From Pipra filicauda (lineage: Eukaryota; Chordata; Aves; Passeriformes; Pipridae): a stretch of 64,000 nt of DNA. This document shows positions 52,401 through 64,000 of this stretch, piece by piece. The stretch is from contig NW_024104351.1 of the NCBI RefSeq assembly GCF_003945595.2, forward strand, positions 372,001-436,000, written 5' to 3'. The number at the start of each line of letters is the position of its first letter. Position 1 is the stretch's first letter. Under the pieces are notes generated by a model that saw only the letters and a program-made list of their open reading frames with translations, did no database searches and had not been told where the DNA came from. The translations under genes and the position numbers were made by a program.

Positions 52401-53102
52401 TCAAAACAGGATTTTACACGAGTGGATACAAATGTTAATAAAGGAAGAGGCACAAAATGAAGGAATGAAGCAGTGACAAGTAAAATGCCTTTTCAGAACT
52501 CTTAGTTTATTATGAGCTGGGGAGAATAAAAAGAAATATGGTAGAAATCATAAAACCACCACGTGTGATGATGTTAATGTGAAGGACATAGTGCCAGACC
52601 AAAAGAAAAAAAGTAAAAAGCAGCACTTGAGTAAATGAGGGTCACCACCACTGTTTTTAGTCAGTCATATGAATTCCATCATGTGCTTAAAGTTAGCAAG
52701 CGAGCACTGCTCATACCTATGCCTTTATAGGCAAGCAGTGGGTGAGGAATGCTCCCTGCCCTCTGCCCAGAAAAGCAGCGGGGGAATAGTGACTGAAGTG
52801 TGTCCTGAGCGAGGCCATCAATCTCCCTTCTCTCTGTCAGATACACAGAGATTGCTCAGCCCTTACATACCGAGTCAGACTGTGCAGAAGGATTTTCTCC
52901 TAAGCTCTTTCTAGTTCCCCTGTGTAAATCCCATTTACGTAAGCAGTGAACAAGAACATAGCTTACTGTAGTAAGACCTGCGTGCTTCTACTAAGAAACA
53001 ATAGGAGAGAGACAAGAGGGCACTTTTAAAACATCCAATATTCAATATTTTCATTGTGTAGTTTTCAGCACATTTGAACTTAATTAGGCATATGAAAACT
53101 AG

Positions 53103-53221
53103 TGAATGAAAGAGAGAACAAGAATGGGAGGGAAGGGGAAAGGGAGGGAAGGAGGGAGGAAGGAAGGAAGAGAAAGGTAAAGAAGGAAAATGAGGCGGAA
53201 AAGAAAAAAAAGGAAAAAAGC
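53103..53221 (+). repeat. Polypurine tract (GGAA/GAAA-rich)
   Basis: About 119 bases that are almost all A or G on the plus strand, including GGAGGGAAGG-type repeats. The open frames over it on both strands are products of its composition. Confidence 0.85.
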
Positions 53222-53658
53222 ACCAAGCAAACAACAAGGTCAAAACAAACTAAGAGCAAATGCTACAGACAAATAATGTACCTTGATATCATGCACTGTA
53301 GACTTCAGTTAGTTACAATCAACCTTTTCAAACTGCTCTTGTACCCATGCTTCATTAATATTCTGCAGTTGCCAGCTGCCAGAATCAGATATCAATAAAA
53401 CAGCTTGTCAAAGACCCTTCTAAGAAGGGGTTATGTTGCTCTCTTGTTTACAGAGACTCTGATTTTACTGGGAGATTTAGTTTTGTTTTTCTGCAATATT
53501 AGAGTAACTGTTTGCTTTCCAGCTTGGATTTTGTCTGCCTTGTCCTGAATGTGCCCCATCACCACTTGACTCAGTAGCCATTTGTCCCAAAGTAAAAGAG
53601 ATGGCATGTGAAAAATCTGTCCCCAATTGCTGTAGGATAGTGGGAATACTTGGCTTGA

Positions 53659-53678
53659 GTGCACTGCGCACAGTGCAC
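53659..53678. repeat. Near-palindrome with 8-bp arms
   Basis: Arms GTGCACTG (53659-53666) and CAGTGCAC (53671-53678) around CGCA. Confidence 0.85.
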
Positions 53679-55890
53679 AGTTCCACACAGTAAGCCAAGA
53701 ACCACAAACAGCTTTGCAATTTTGACCAATATCAGTCACGTAACATCCCTGTGGGTTGACTGAGTAGTATCATCCACTTTTAGACATGGGACACAAATGT
53801 AATAACAGGCTAAGTAACATAAGTCCTGTCCCAGATCAGTGGCAGAGCTGGGATATGGAGTAATGCCCAAATAAGCTGTGAGTTATGACTAAAATTTTTA
53901 AGTAATGTGTGTTTTAGAATCTCATTAAGTAGTAAATTCAGATTAATTGTACTGCTTATACTAGAGTTAGGAGCACAGGTAGGGTACTACGTTTGCTTTA
54001 CACATTTGAATAGTTTGCGGCTCCAACTTACCTTTAACAACTGTTAATTACACCGCTGTATTTGAAATAAGTTAATTTGCTTTAGCATTAGTAAAATAAT
54101 GAGTTATATATGAATGATACTCCTATAAAAGATCCTTGCTTAAAAGCTGCAAAATTTCCAATTTTCTTATTTTTATTAACAACTCTAATGAATTCCAAGA
54201 TGGCAGAATAGCAGGTATCATCTCATCCAATGGTATTGCCTCAACAAGTCCTACAAGTTATTGTCATTATCTTGGAAACAATATTCAGTTTTTGAAGAAA
54301 AACATACCTTGTTAGTTTTGTGAGACGGTTTTGTTCTTACTCGTTTGGGTTTTTTCCTGGAGAGAGGGAGGACGCGAAAACACTCTGACTACAGGGTATC
54401 AAGAGAGCCGGTTCTCTGCTTTTAGCTCTAACTATTCGGATCTGAAGGCAAAGTAGCTCCTAATGAGCTCTGGTACCTAGCCTTAAAGAATGGGCTAATT
54501 TTCCTGAAAGAGGAAAATAGTCTCTCCATTTTGTCTGTATTTAGAGATTAAGGGGTATGTGATGAATGAAACCCAGGCAGACGATACACTCAGAGTTTGA
54601 CTTCACTGCCTTTTTTCCACTAGGGTCTAGCCTGCAGGACAAATACACCAAAACTGCTAAAAGTGTGCCTAGGCTACCGAGCATTTTAGAAAGATCCTGG
54701 GGCTTATAAAGTTTCTCCAGCAGGCTTCAATCAAAGGATTATGTCTATGAATGCTTTCCAGACTTCTATGTGACAATAACATAAATTATATATAGTATAT
54801 TATATTAAAATATATTTATGAGGATTATGTTAGGATTTTATATTTTTGCTAAAAGTTTTGCTAAACCCCAAAACAACAAAATCACCTGCTTTATTTAATT
54901 TTAAAGTCTTTTTCACTTTAGTCTTTAATAGCACAATATCCAATAATATTAAAAATATTACTACAAGTATTTTAAGTCTAAAGCTACATCTTATTGAGAA
55001 AAAAAATTAAACTTTTTTTTTCTTGAAGAGGAGATGAAGGAATATGGAGTTATTTACAGTTAAGAATAAGAATCAGTATTGTGATATACTTTGTAACCCA
55101 CTGAACCAGTAACAACACAAGTTCTTGAAGACAGTGTGGGAAAGTAAGAGCCTCTCATACATCCAAAGCAAACATTTATATCACTGTTCCAACTGTCTAG
55201 GAGGTTGGCAGAGGCAGGCTCTGTGGAGGGAAGCAGAAGGGAGGGAAAGGCATATGCTGTAAGACAAAAATAAATAACCAATCCAAATAACTTTCTTTCT
55301 TCTTAGGGTCTGGCATTTTAGTAGGCTGATTCTTAGTAACACCATCAACTGGGCAGATAATTAGATGTAAAAGCAAAAACTGTTTGCTAAACAAGGATGA
55401 TTACAGATGTGAGCTCCTGACGGCTGTGGAAATACGGGAACGCCTAATTCACTTTTATCAACAAGACTGGAATAAAGGCACATCATGTAATTCCTTCTTC
55501 CTGTTTGAGGACTCAAAATAGGATTACTGACACAGAAGTGATCCCTGTTAAGATATTGCCCTATAAATAGCAAAAACATATAAATTATGCTGTTATTGTA
55601 ATTAAAATTGCATTTGCACTAAGGCACTACTTCATCATGGTTTAAACAGAAGCTGAAGCCAAAACCTATTACTGTCAGTCAGTGAGGCTTTTACAATACT
55701 AGAACCCCCATCTGAAAAAATTATATTGAAAATATATTGGAATTGTTACAACATTTAAATCAGATTTTGAGCACCGCTGAGTCAGTAGTGAGATGACAAA
55801 TATAATATGTCAAAACTAATATTAGTGTAGCATTTATAATTAATTTGATTTTTGTTGGGGTTTTGTTGGGTTTGGGTTTTGATTTTCTTC

Positions 55891-55907
55891 TTTTTTTTTT
55901 TTTTTTT
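55891..55907 (+). repeat. Poly-T run (17 T)
   Basis: Homopolymer after a GTTTTG/GGGTTT-rich stretch; no associated transposon recognised. Confidence 0.85.
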
Positions 55908-57665
55908 ATTTAAACTTCATATGTTGTGCTGCCACACATTCTCCTAGGGAACCATTACCTGTATTCACAGTCACAGTCATGAGTTGGATTTCCATTCATC
56001 ATGTCTTCTGTTATTTCCTTTTTTCACCTATTTTAAGGGAAACCTAAATGACTGGTTTACTCTGGATGACTAAATACTTATATGACTACAGTTAAGTGAA
56101 ATGAATTCTGACCAAAGTGACTGCAATTCTGTTTTAATTACTTCAAAAAAACCAGTCAATACAATATCTAGCCCAAAGAGGTTGGCACTCTGCTCAAATT
56201 GAAGTGCACTGAAATTAAATGTTGATGGCTAAATTGAGAATGTCAGTGATTCAGTCTGAAGAATTAATCAGTTTTAACAATAAGTTGATTGAAGTTGATG
56301 AAAAATTCTGCAGAACTGAAAAAAAATAAACAACCAAACTAATCAGTCTTTCAAAAAAGCCAAACCAAAACTTTGTTCTGCTATTAAAGGACTAGTTTTA
56401 ATAAGCTCAGCTAAACACATCCTCTGCAAGTCAAAGTCTTAGCTCTCTGTACTGCAAGAACATTGATCCACTTACTAATTAATTTCTAACCACTTGTATC
56501 ATCTTTTAAATTCTAGCCCTACTCCCTCATATTTAACTATGGTAGTTACCAGCTTTACAACTTGTAGATGCTTCATATTTTAACTCTTTATAGACCAATT
56601 TTTAATCATTTTTGGTAATATTTGCTTTTCCACTACTTCAACATCTTCTCTAAAATTCACATTGAATAAATGTTATAAAAAAAAGAATTCTGTAAACTTT
56701 ATCAAAGTTACTATAGGCTCTTGAGATTAGAATCCAGCCCCTGGCTATCTTCTCTGCTCCAGTGTTATGGCCCAGCGCACTTTTTGTATATGTCCTACCA
56801 CTTGTCTAAATCCTGGCCTGGAAGCACCATCGCACACATACTGGGAAAATATTTTTCTTCTATTCTTGTGCAAACACATGATTCCCATGGGTGGAAATAG
56901 TTACTAATGCTTAAGTCTCAGTGACAACTTAGATTATGTAATAGGAAGTAAACTGATCTGGATTCTGTTCCTAAAAGCATATGACAGGGAATATATGGCA
57001 GGCCAAGGCTGGAAAATAACTCCAGAAGGCAAAAGTTTACACAGGGTTCACATTTCATTTATTCCTGCCAGTTTGGAAACTGTTACTAGTTTAAGAATTT
57101 TTTCTATATTATTAATAAAATGGAAAAACTTAGGAACGCTTCTGATGACATAGTCTTTCAGAAGTGTGAACTGGGAAAGTAATGAATTATAAATCATCTG
57201 TTAGCAAAGCTACAGTTAGCCTAGGTACTATATAGAAAATTATATAAAAAAGGCAAAAAGGAAAAGGGTAGAGCTACCAAAAATTACAATGAGGTAAATA
57301 GCTTTTAAAAGAAATTACTTGGTGACTATGACATCTCGGAAAAAACATTTCTGCAATTGTGGGTATCCAGTCCAAAAACTCCCCAGGATCTAGGTCATAA
57401 GTAAGACACCATTCAACCGATGTAGATTTTAAAAACTGTGTGACAGTAGAGAAGTAAGCCATCTATTTGTATGAAATAAAATTAAAAACATACAGATAAT
57501 TCGAACTGAAAAATCCACCTGATTCAGCTGTGCCTTTAAAGGCTTGATGTGCGAGCTCTTTCTGCCAGTAAAAGTTAAAATGTGAGCCATTGATTCCAAG
57601 CACAATATAGCCAAAAAAATAAATTAATCCAGAAATCCTTCTAGAATTACTAAAACATACTAGGT

Positions 57666-57668
<3 letters not shown>

Positions 57669-57746
<78 letters not shown>

Positions 57747-57777
57747 AAAAGAAAGAAAGAAAGAAGAAAGAAAGAAC
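57669..57777 (+). repeat. Compound microsatellite (GA)21 then (GAAA)n
   Basis: Perfect (GA)21 at 57669-57710, directly followed by GAAA repeats to 57777 with a few single-base interruptions. Minus-strand frames over it encode serine/leucine/phenylalanine repeats and are not genes. Confidence 0.95.
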
Positions 57778-59849
57778 TTCATCCAACTTAACAGAATTTA
57801 GCAGATGTAAATTTTTTATACATTTATAAAAGCATTTTTAGAACTGAATCAATGTTAGCTTTATAAAACAAAGTGGAATAATTTTAAAAATGGCAATACT
57901 TTTATCACAGACATATCTGAGAATTTTCTCAAGTTAGAGACATTAATTTTCATTTGATTAATCTCATGACCACTGATATCCATGGCTCTGAAAAAGCAAA
58001 AATGACAGCAAGGTTTGCTCCTCTCTCCAACTGTCTCCAGTTCCAGGCAGATAGATATGGTAACACAGTGCTCATGTTTGAGTCCAACCAGGGGCCATCC
58101 TTGAACATGCACTTGCCATTTCTTAAGTGCAGAAATCAGATGTTAACGGTACCTTGAGAGCTGTGCAAAGGAATGTAACATTTCTAACCACCTACCATTA
58201 AAGTTGACAGCTATGTCTACAACACTCAACTTGCAGTCTTTCTCATGTTGATATTTATGCTGGTAAAAGATCATAAAAGAAGGTCTATTCCTATTTGACA
58301 ATCCATAACTTTGAGCAGACACTAAACAAATGGGGAGGCATACATTTACAGAGGACAGTGTAGTACTACAGAGGTACACTAGTCATCTCTTGATGACTAA
58401 ACATGGCTAAAAGGAACAGATTAGCTATGTTAACCCAGTATCTCTTTGAGGCCACTTAGCTCTAATTGAGTATCATGGCACTGTGCTACGTAAAACAAGT
58501 ACACATATGATGTTTATTTACCCAATCTGGAACACGATGATAAAAAATTCATTTGAAGTATGTACCAAAACTAATAAAATTTAGGCAATGGCAATGTTCT
58601 AGCACAAACAAATAGAGGGAAGGAAGAAGTTATGATTGCATTTGATTTCCATAGGAAGGAAGAGGATGTTTAATTACAAACTTACTATGTACTTTGTCCA
58701 AGTGTTAATGAGATGACCTGCTGATATATATACAAAACAACTTTAAAGATCAAGATGGTTTAATCAAATTCTGACATGTATTCCTCCACCCATTGTAAGA
58801 AATTGAACATGGGGAGATCAAAAACCCTCTCTTGACTATTACAGAGGACACTTTTTCCTAACACAGTAAGTACACAACACCCAAAGAGTACAACACACTG
58901 CTGTACCTCTCAGAATGGAGTTCTAAAATGCTACAGCAAAAAATAACCTTCAACTAATTTCCAACAAGCTTTAGAATTTATCAAGAGTTCAATATAAATA
59001 ATATTGTTTGTACATGTATCATTTGCAATTTTTTATTCTGCCATTTACTAAACCCTCATAGAACACCCAAATATATACACAGAGCTTGTGGTTCTGCTCT
59101 GGTGCAGTGGCACTGAAAAGTTGTTTAGTGCTTGTCAGTACACTCAGAAGAGATGACCAACCACTGCAGGATGCACAAGAAGTGCTAGATAATTCTCAAA
59201 TCCCTCCTTTCTCATGCTGACCTCAACAATTTCTGAAGAATCTAGAAACCAATTTTTTTTAACATTTTTGGTCATATTTTTCATATTTGAATCTCCCATT
59301 ACAAATTTTCCACTTAATGCCAGCATTATGCATTTAACTTAATAATATCCGTTTCTTCCCTTTGCAGTGGAAAACATAAGCCTTCTGGAACATAGGCCTT
59401 TTGACATTAACTTACCAGCTATCTCAGCCTGGTGTGAAAGTGCTCCTTTCAAACATTAAGACAAGAGGAACTCCTTTTCTTATTACGGACAAACCAAATG
59501 CACCACTGTCTGTGTTGCAGACCCAAAAAGCAGACCTGAAAACTGAAGCCCTGAAGTGCAACGGTCTGCTAATTACAGGATATAAAATTGCTATTGCATT
59601 AGTTTTGTTTTAGCTGGCAAATTTGTCATTTTGCTTGACAAAGAATACAGGGTAGCATTGTTTCATTTCTCAAAAGCAACCTGATAAATCCAATACAAAA
59701 ATTTGTTTTTGTTGATTTATGTTGGACTCTAATTGTAAAACTTCTCCCATGTACCAAAGTGCTTTGCTCTAAATAACCCTTCTTTGCCAAAGCCATGCCA
59801 ATGTAAACAGATTCACAAGCATCAGCTTTTACATTTCTGTAAAATATGC

Positions 59850-59960
59850 TGAGTTGGAAGGGATCCACAAGGACCATCAAGTCCAGCTCTTAGTCCTGCA
59901 CAGAACCATCCCCAAAAATCACACCATGTGCCTGAGAGTATTGTTCAAATGCTTCTTGAT
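59850..59960 (-). mobile_element. CR1 LINE 3' fragment, minus orientation
   Basis: GAGTTGGAAGGGATCCACAA, GGACCATCAAGTCCAGCTC, CCTGCACAGAACCATCCCC and CACACCATGTGCCTGAGAG are the reverse complement of a CR1 3' end. The subfamily differs from the copies at 37477 and 43623. The terminal microsatellite is missing. Confidence 0.85.
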
Positions 59961-60677
59961 AACATAATACTCATTATTCTCATTAGATCAAAAGAATTCA
60001 AATCCTCAAAATTTCCCTATAATAGCTACATAGAAACAGTAATACAGTTTACAAAAGTATATAGTAAATGAAACAAGTAATACAAATATCTCTGTGGCAT
60101 TTGCAAGCTTCCAATTAGCAAAAGGGCACAGTAAAAATATTCACAGAAGAGACTAGTTAAATCATATTTATCTAGAAGCTTAATAAACCAAGAGCAAGGC
60201 ATATCGAATGTAGGGCAATGAGCACATCAATCTAAGAAAAGAGTCTGTTGTCCCTTTCAGGACAAAAGTTTAATCAGTTTAAAAACTCAAAACAGAGTTG
60301 TGGTTTTCCTAGTAGAAAGCAGATATATGCACACATTTCATTGTTCATATGATTTCTATTAAAGGTCAAAATTTCTATATATAAATTTGTTCATTATGTG
60401 TAAAAACATGTACAGCACACTCCACATACCTATTCATTTTGTCTAGGAAGTGGCAGCGGAGTTTTGTAAATCTCAAGGTTTGTCCTTGAGAATACAATAA
60501 AATGCTGGGATTCACAGTCTAAGCATTATACTCCACTGAAGATTACTCTTTCAATCTTCAAGACAGTAATCTTTTTTGAGTACAGAACACTGAACTCTGG
60601 AGTTTATATGCTTTTCTAAAACCTTTGAAGACCCCTCTTTTACTCATTTCCATTGAAGTCTCAAACTATTATCCTAC

Positions 60678-60727
60678 CTATGCATAGGTATGCATAGACT
60701 ATGCATAGACTTCCTATACATAGACTT
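60678..60727. repeat. Short imperfect tandem repeat of TATGCATAGAC
   Basis: Four imperfect copies, the first being the 10-base palindrome CTATGCATAG (60678-60687). Confidence 0.75.
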
Positions 60728-62599
60728 TTACGTACAGCCCAACTGACTTCAAAGCAGAGTAGATGGATTTAAATTCCAAATCCAGGTTTCTAATTGTTGT
60801 TTATCTAGATCCTTTCTCAGTCTGCAGAGGAAACAACAACCACCTTCTGGAATGACTGGGTTTAAGTATGTTTCTTTTTCTTTGCAGATTCTTCTCCAAA
60901 CACACTTTTCAATATTTCTCTTACTTCTCAGATTATTACTAGACACCCTGTGAGCTGTTACCAAGAGGAAGTTGTACTTGTTGTAGTCTGATTCAAGCAT
61001 AAAATCTGTTCAACCTTAGCATTATTATTCCCTTTTCATGACATTTTGCAATTTGAATATTAAACATGGAATTTTGGGTTTGCTCTTTTTTTTTTCTTCC
61101 CAGTAAGTTATGCATGATGAGATTCATTAGTCAACAAAATGTTTTTACTAAAATAGAACAGTTGGGTAAAATGAAAAATGAGCCCTGATGAGCTCCAAAT
61201 AAATCTGTATGGCTTTTATGTGTTGAAAAAGCATGGATTGTTTCTTTCTCTTCTGCCTAGTTATAGTTTACTCATTCAAAAGCTGTCTGTAAAATGCCAC
61301 TTATATACTTATTTCATTGTTTACATGATAAAAGAAGCATATGATGGAAAAACATACCTAACTTGTGGTTTTGTGCCTGTGCATCTTGGAACATATACTT
61401 ATGAAATGAAATTTGAATGCACGGAATTTTTCATTTGCCCTTTGTGGGAAAAACTGTGATTGGCCCCTGCAGAATAAAGGTGACTGTTAAAAAATGCAGC
61501 ACAGATAAGTCTTAAATTTTTAGGAAGTAAGAAAGGACAGTGATAGAATGTACCTGTTCAGATTTCCTGAGTAAGTATCAGAGAGTACGATAAAGCAAAT
61601 AGTGTTGTTTTCATCTTCAAAATGTGAGTAAAGCTGTAACTAATTTTCTTTGCAAAACAAAGACCTTTCCTTTAGAAAAGGGCTTTGGGGTGGAGTACCT
61701 GAGATGTCATCCAGCTCTGACTATTTATGACTTTTTCAATCGGCTCTAGCTTCTATCTGTTACACATTTAACCTAAACCTGCTATGAAGGGTTAGCTGCA
61801 TTCTTGCACACATTTGTGGTACATATACATTACAAAATAGATATTATTATTACCTATGACGCTGTGCATATTTTAAATGGTAAATTAGCACTGAGTACTG
61901 TTTAATTTTTCATTAATCAAGAGAAAATATTTTTCTAGCATCATCCCTAAATAAGACTATTTTAGGATTTTTTCATATGTCAGTTCATAGATTTTTTTTT
62001 ACAACTATTTAAAAGAAAACAACATAGACATGCAATGAGAATGCACAAATTCTGTACATAAATGAATAAAAAAATATTTTTTAATATACACTTCTTCAGT
62101 CATATTTCTGGAAGAGACAGAGTGGTGATTCCATACACCAATTCAATAAAAGAGCAGGAAAACAATGGCATATAATGCAAAAGTCTGCTTTTGAATGATA
62201 ACAAACTTTTACATATTTTTGTCACTTCTCACGTCACATCTGAACATGCAGGTGGTGGTTTCTAACAAGTGCATGTTTACATATCTATGTCCTGCAAAAT
62301 AAAATGAATGCTCACTGAAATTAAAAGAAAAAGCTCCCTTGAACTTCATTTGGATTTGACAATTACTTCTGAGATGGAAAGCTGTCCCAAAAAAATAAAA
62401 GATTAAACCTTTTTTAAATAGAACAGATACTGTAATAATTGAATTGCTCTTAGATATAAAATGAACAGATTGAAGCTCTGCATTCAGAATACTTGTTCTG
62501 TTATACTTAATCTGTATTATTAGAGAAGTCAAACATAGAGTTACAATATAGTTCTAAATAAGAGAATTTGACCAAAATTGTGTCCAGAAGCACTTTAAA

Positions 62600-62622
62600 A
62601 AATAAATAAATAAATAAATAAA
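62600..62622 (+). repeat. (AAAT)n microsatellite
   Basis: Five to six AAAT units. Confidence 0.85.
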
Positions 62623-64000
62623 CCAACCAATCATCACTGCTGTCATGTAAAGCTGCATCACTTCTGTGATCCAGAAAAAAAACATGTAAAACAAAGCACT
62701 CATCTCCTTTGAGGCACATAGGATAAAATTACATGTAAAAAAGATACTAAAGCAATACTTTGTTAGATTCAAGGATAAGACTGAATGATTACTCATTACT
62801 TAATGCATAGTAGATGTATTTCAGATCAGTGGCTGGATCACCTAATATAAATTGTGCTGTTATAAATGCTTCTGTTTATCCAGATATCAAAAATATCAAG
62901 AACCCCCTCCCCACATATTACAACTATCTGCATATTTCATTGCTATGGGTTGCTCTTATGTTGCTCATATGTTAATGTAAATACTATGGAATTATTTAGT
63001 TGATTTGGTTTCTTTTAGTTACAATAAAAACATTTACAAGTTAACAGTTTGAAAGAAAATCTTTACAAACAGCATATTTCTCTAAAAACCTAACAAAGTG
63101 AAATAGGACAATAACCTCTGTCCATAATGATTATATAATGTCAAAAATTATTCAAAATTGTGAAAATTACATAGACATAGTAATGATGTTGACATAAGCT
63201 AGACAAAAAAATTGTACTTGGGCCTCTGTCCTATTCACATAAGGAAATAATAACTTACAGTTACATACTTCAGATACATTATATCTCTACAAGTCTTTTT
63301 GATGAAGCTATGTATAGCTTCACCTTCCTTGAAGAAAATTATTTTTTTGTCGGTTAACAAAGCAAAATGATGATTTATTTAATATATCCTACATACCTGC
63401 TCTGATGTGAAATAATGTAATATTACTCTGCCATTTGCTGTCAAGTAACTACAAAATCATTGGCAATTGCCAATAAAGCATTTGAAATAAAGTGCTTATT
63501 TAAGAAATGCAAAGATGGCTCTACTGCATATTTTCACCATGGGACTGACATAAAATGTCTTCTTTACAATTTGAGATGGAGTCTTTATCCTTATTGATTA
63601 CAAATAAAGATATATTTTATTAACAAACCACTATCCAAAACAGTATTATTATCTGCATTCCAGGATATTATGCTTCACAGAAGAATGTAACATACAGATA
63701 AATTTAAATATAATTGGCTGCAGATTATTTTTCTTCTGGATATGAATGCTGAGTAGCTGAATGTGAAAAATAATGTTTATTTTTTAAATAGGTTGATGCA
63801 CTCAGCACAAGAAACATGGAACAAAGAGATGTTTAAAGTCTTCCAAGCTGAAAGAGCTAATGTACACCTTGAAACATAATTCCATCCCAGTATGAGTTGA
63901 TTGGTTTGTATCAAGTTGACTGACACATTTAATTCCTCCTTTTTTGAAGCTTCTTGCTTTTCCATAGATTCCATTGTATTTATTCTTTCATCTTAATGAT

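Larger units (their letters stand above)
49476..64000 (-). other. Upstream intron or 5' flank of SLC16A7; no exon recognised
   Basis: The acceptor at 49476-49477 shows this is at least partly intron, but I cannot place the upstream leader exon or promoter. There is no CpG-rich, promoter-like island. It holds a CR1 tail (59850-59960), purine tracts (53103-53221; 57669-57777), a T17 run (55891-55907), a near-palindrome (53659-53678) and an AAAT microsatellite (62600-62622). Open frames here are at most about 107 codons and look like chance or repeat translation. Confidence 0.6.

Noticed and set aside
57463..57786. 107-codon minus frame starting with Phe/Ser/Leu repeats
   Set aside because: Translation of the GA/GAAA microsatellite.

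Overview
The window is vertebrate nuclear DNA, almost certainly from a bird. It is AT-rich, intron-rich and gene-poor, and it carries several CR1 (chicken repeat 1) LINE fragments on both strands, some with the characteristic CR1 3' tail, plus a few short LTR-like blocks. I cannot name the species from the sequence.

One protein-coding gene is supported. On the minus strand four coding exons (49232-49445, 25695-25838, 23253-24065, 20403-20674) join in frame into a 480-residue protein that I recognise as SLC16A7, monocarboxylate transporter 2 (MCT2), a proton-coupled lactate/pyruvate/ketone-body carrier. The start codon, stop codon, all three GT-AG introns and the reading phase across each junction are visible. 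The first coding exon carries 30 bases of 5' leader behind its own splice acceptor, so at least one more non-coding exon and the promoter lie further upstream (coordinates above 49475); I could not locate them.

Layout: 1 to about 20400 is the 3' UTR and downstream flank of SLC16A7, with a 2.1-kb CR1 at 2262-4330 that was later split by a 355-bp LTR-like insertion, a GC-rich solo-LTR candidate at 6397-6752, a minus-strand CR1 reverse-transcriptase scrap near 11655-11850, and simple repeats. The gene body runs from 20403 to 49475. It is dominated by a 23.4-kb intron (25839-49231) holding a promoter-rich solo-LTR candidate (28376-28748), a tail-to-tail cluster of CR1 pieces (30784-31590), a weaker LTR-like block (36632-36870), and CR1 3' ends at 37477-37925 and 43623-43735. 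From 49476 to 64000 is upstream intron or 5' flank with a CR1 tail (59850-59960), purine tracts and microsatellites, and no recognisable exon.

I found no CRISPR array, operon, tRNA or rRNA gene, and no convincing new biological system. The most informative observations are the uniform phase-1 glycine-splitting exon junctions of SLC16A7, the nested and flanked transposon insertions, and some inverted and tandem repeats, one of which sits next to a splice donor.
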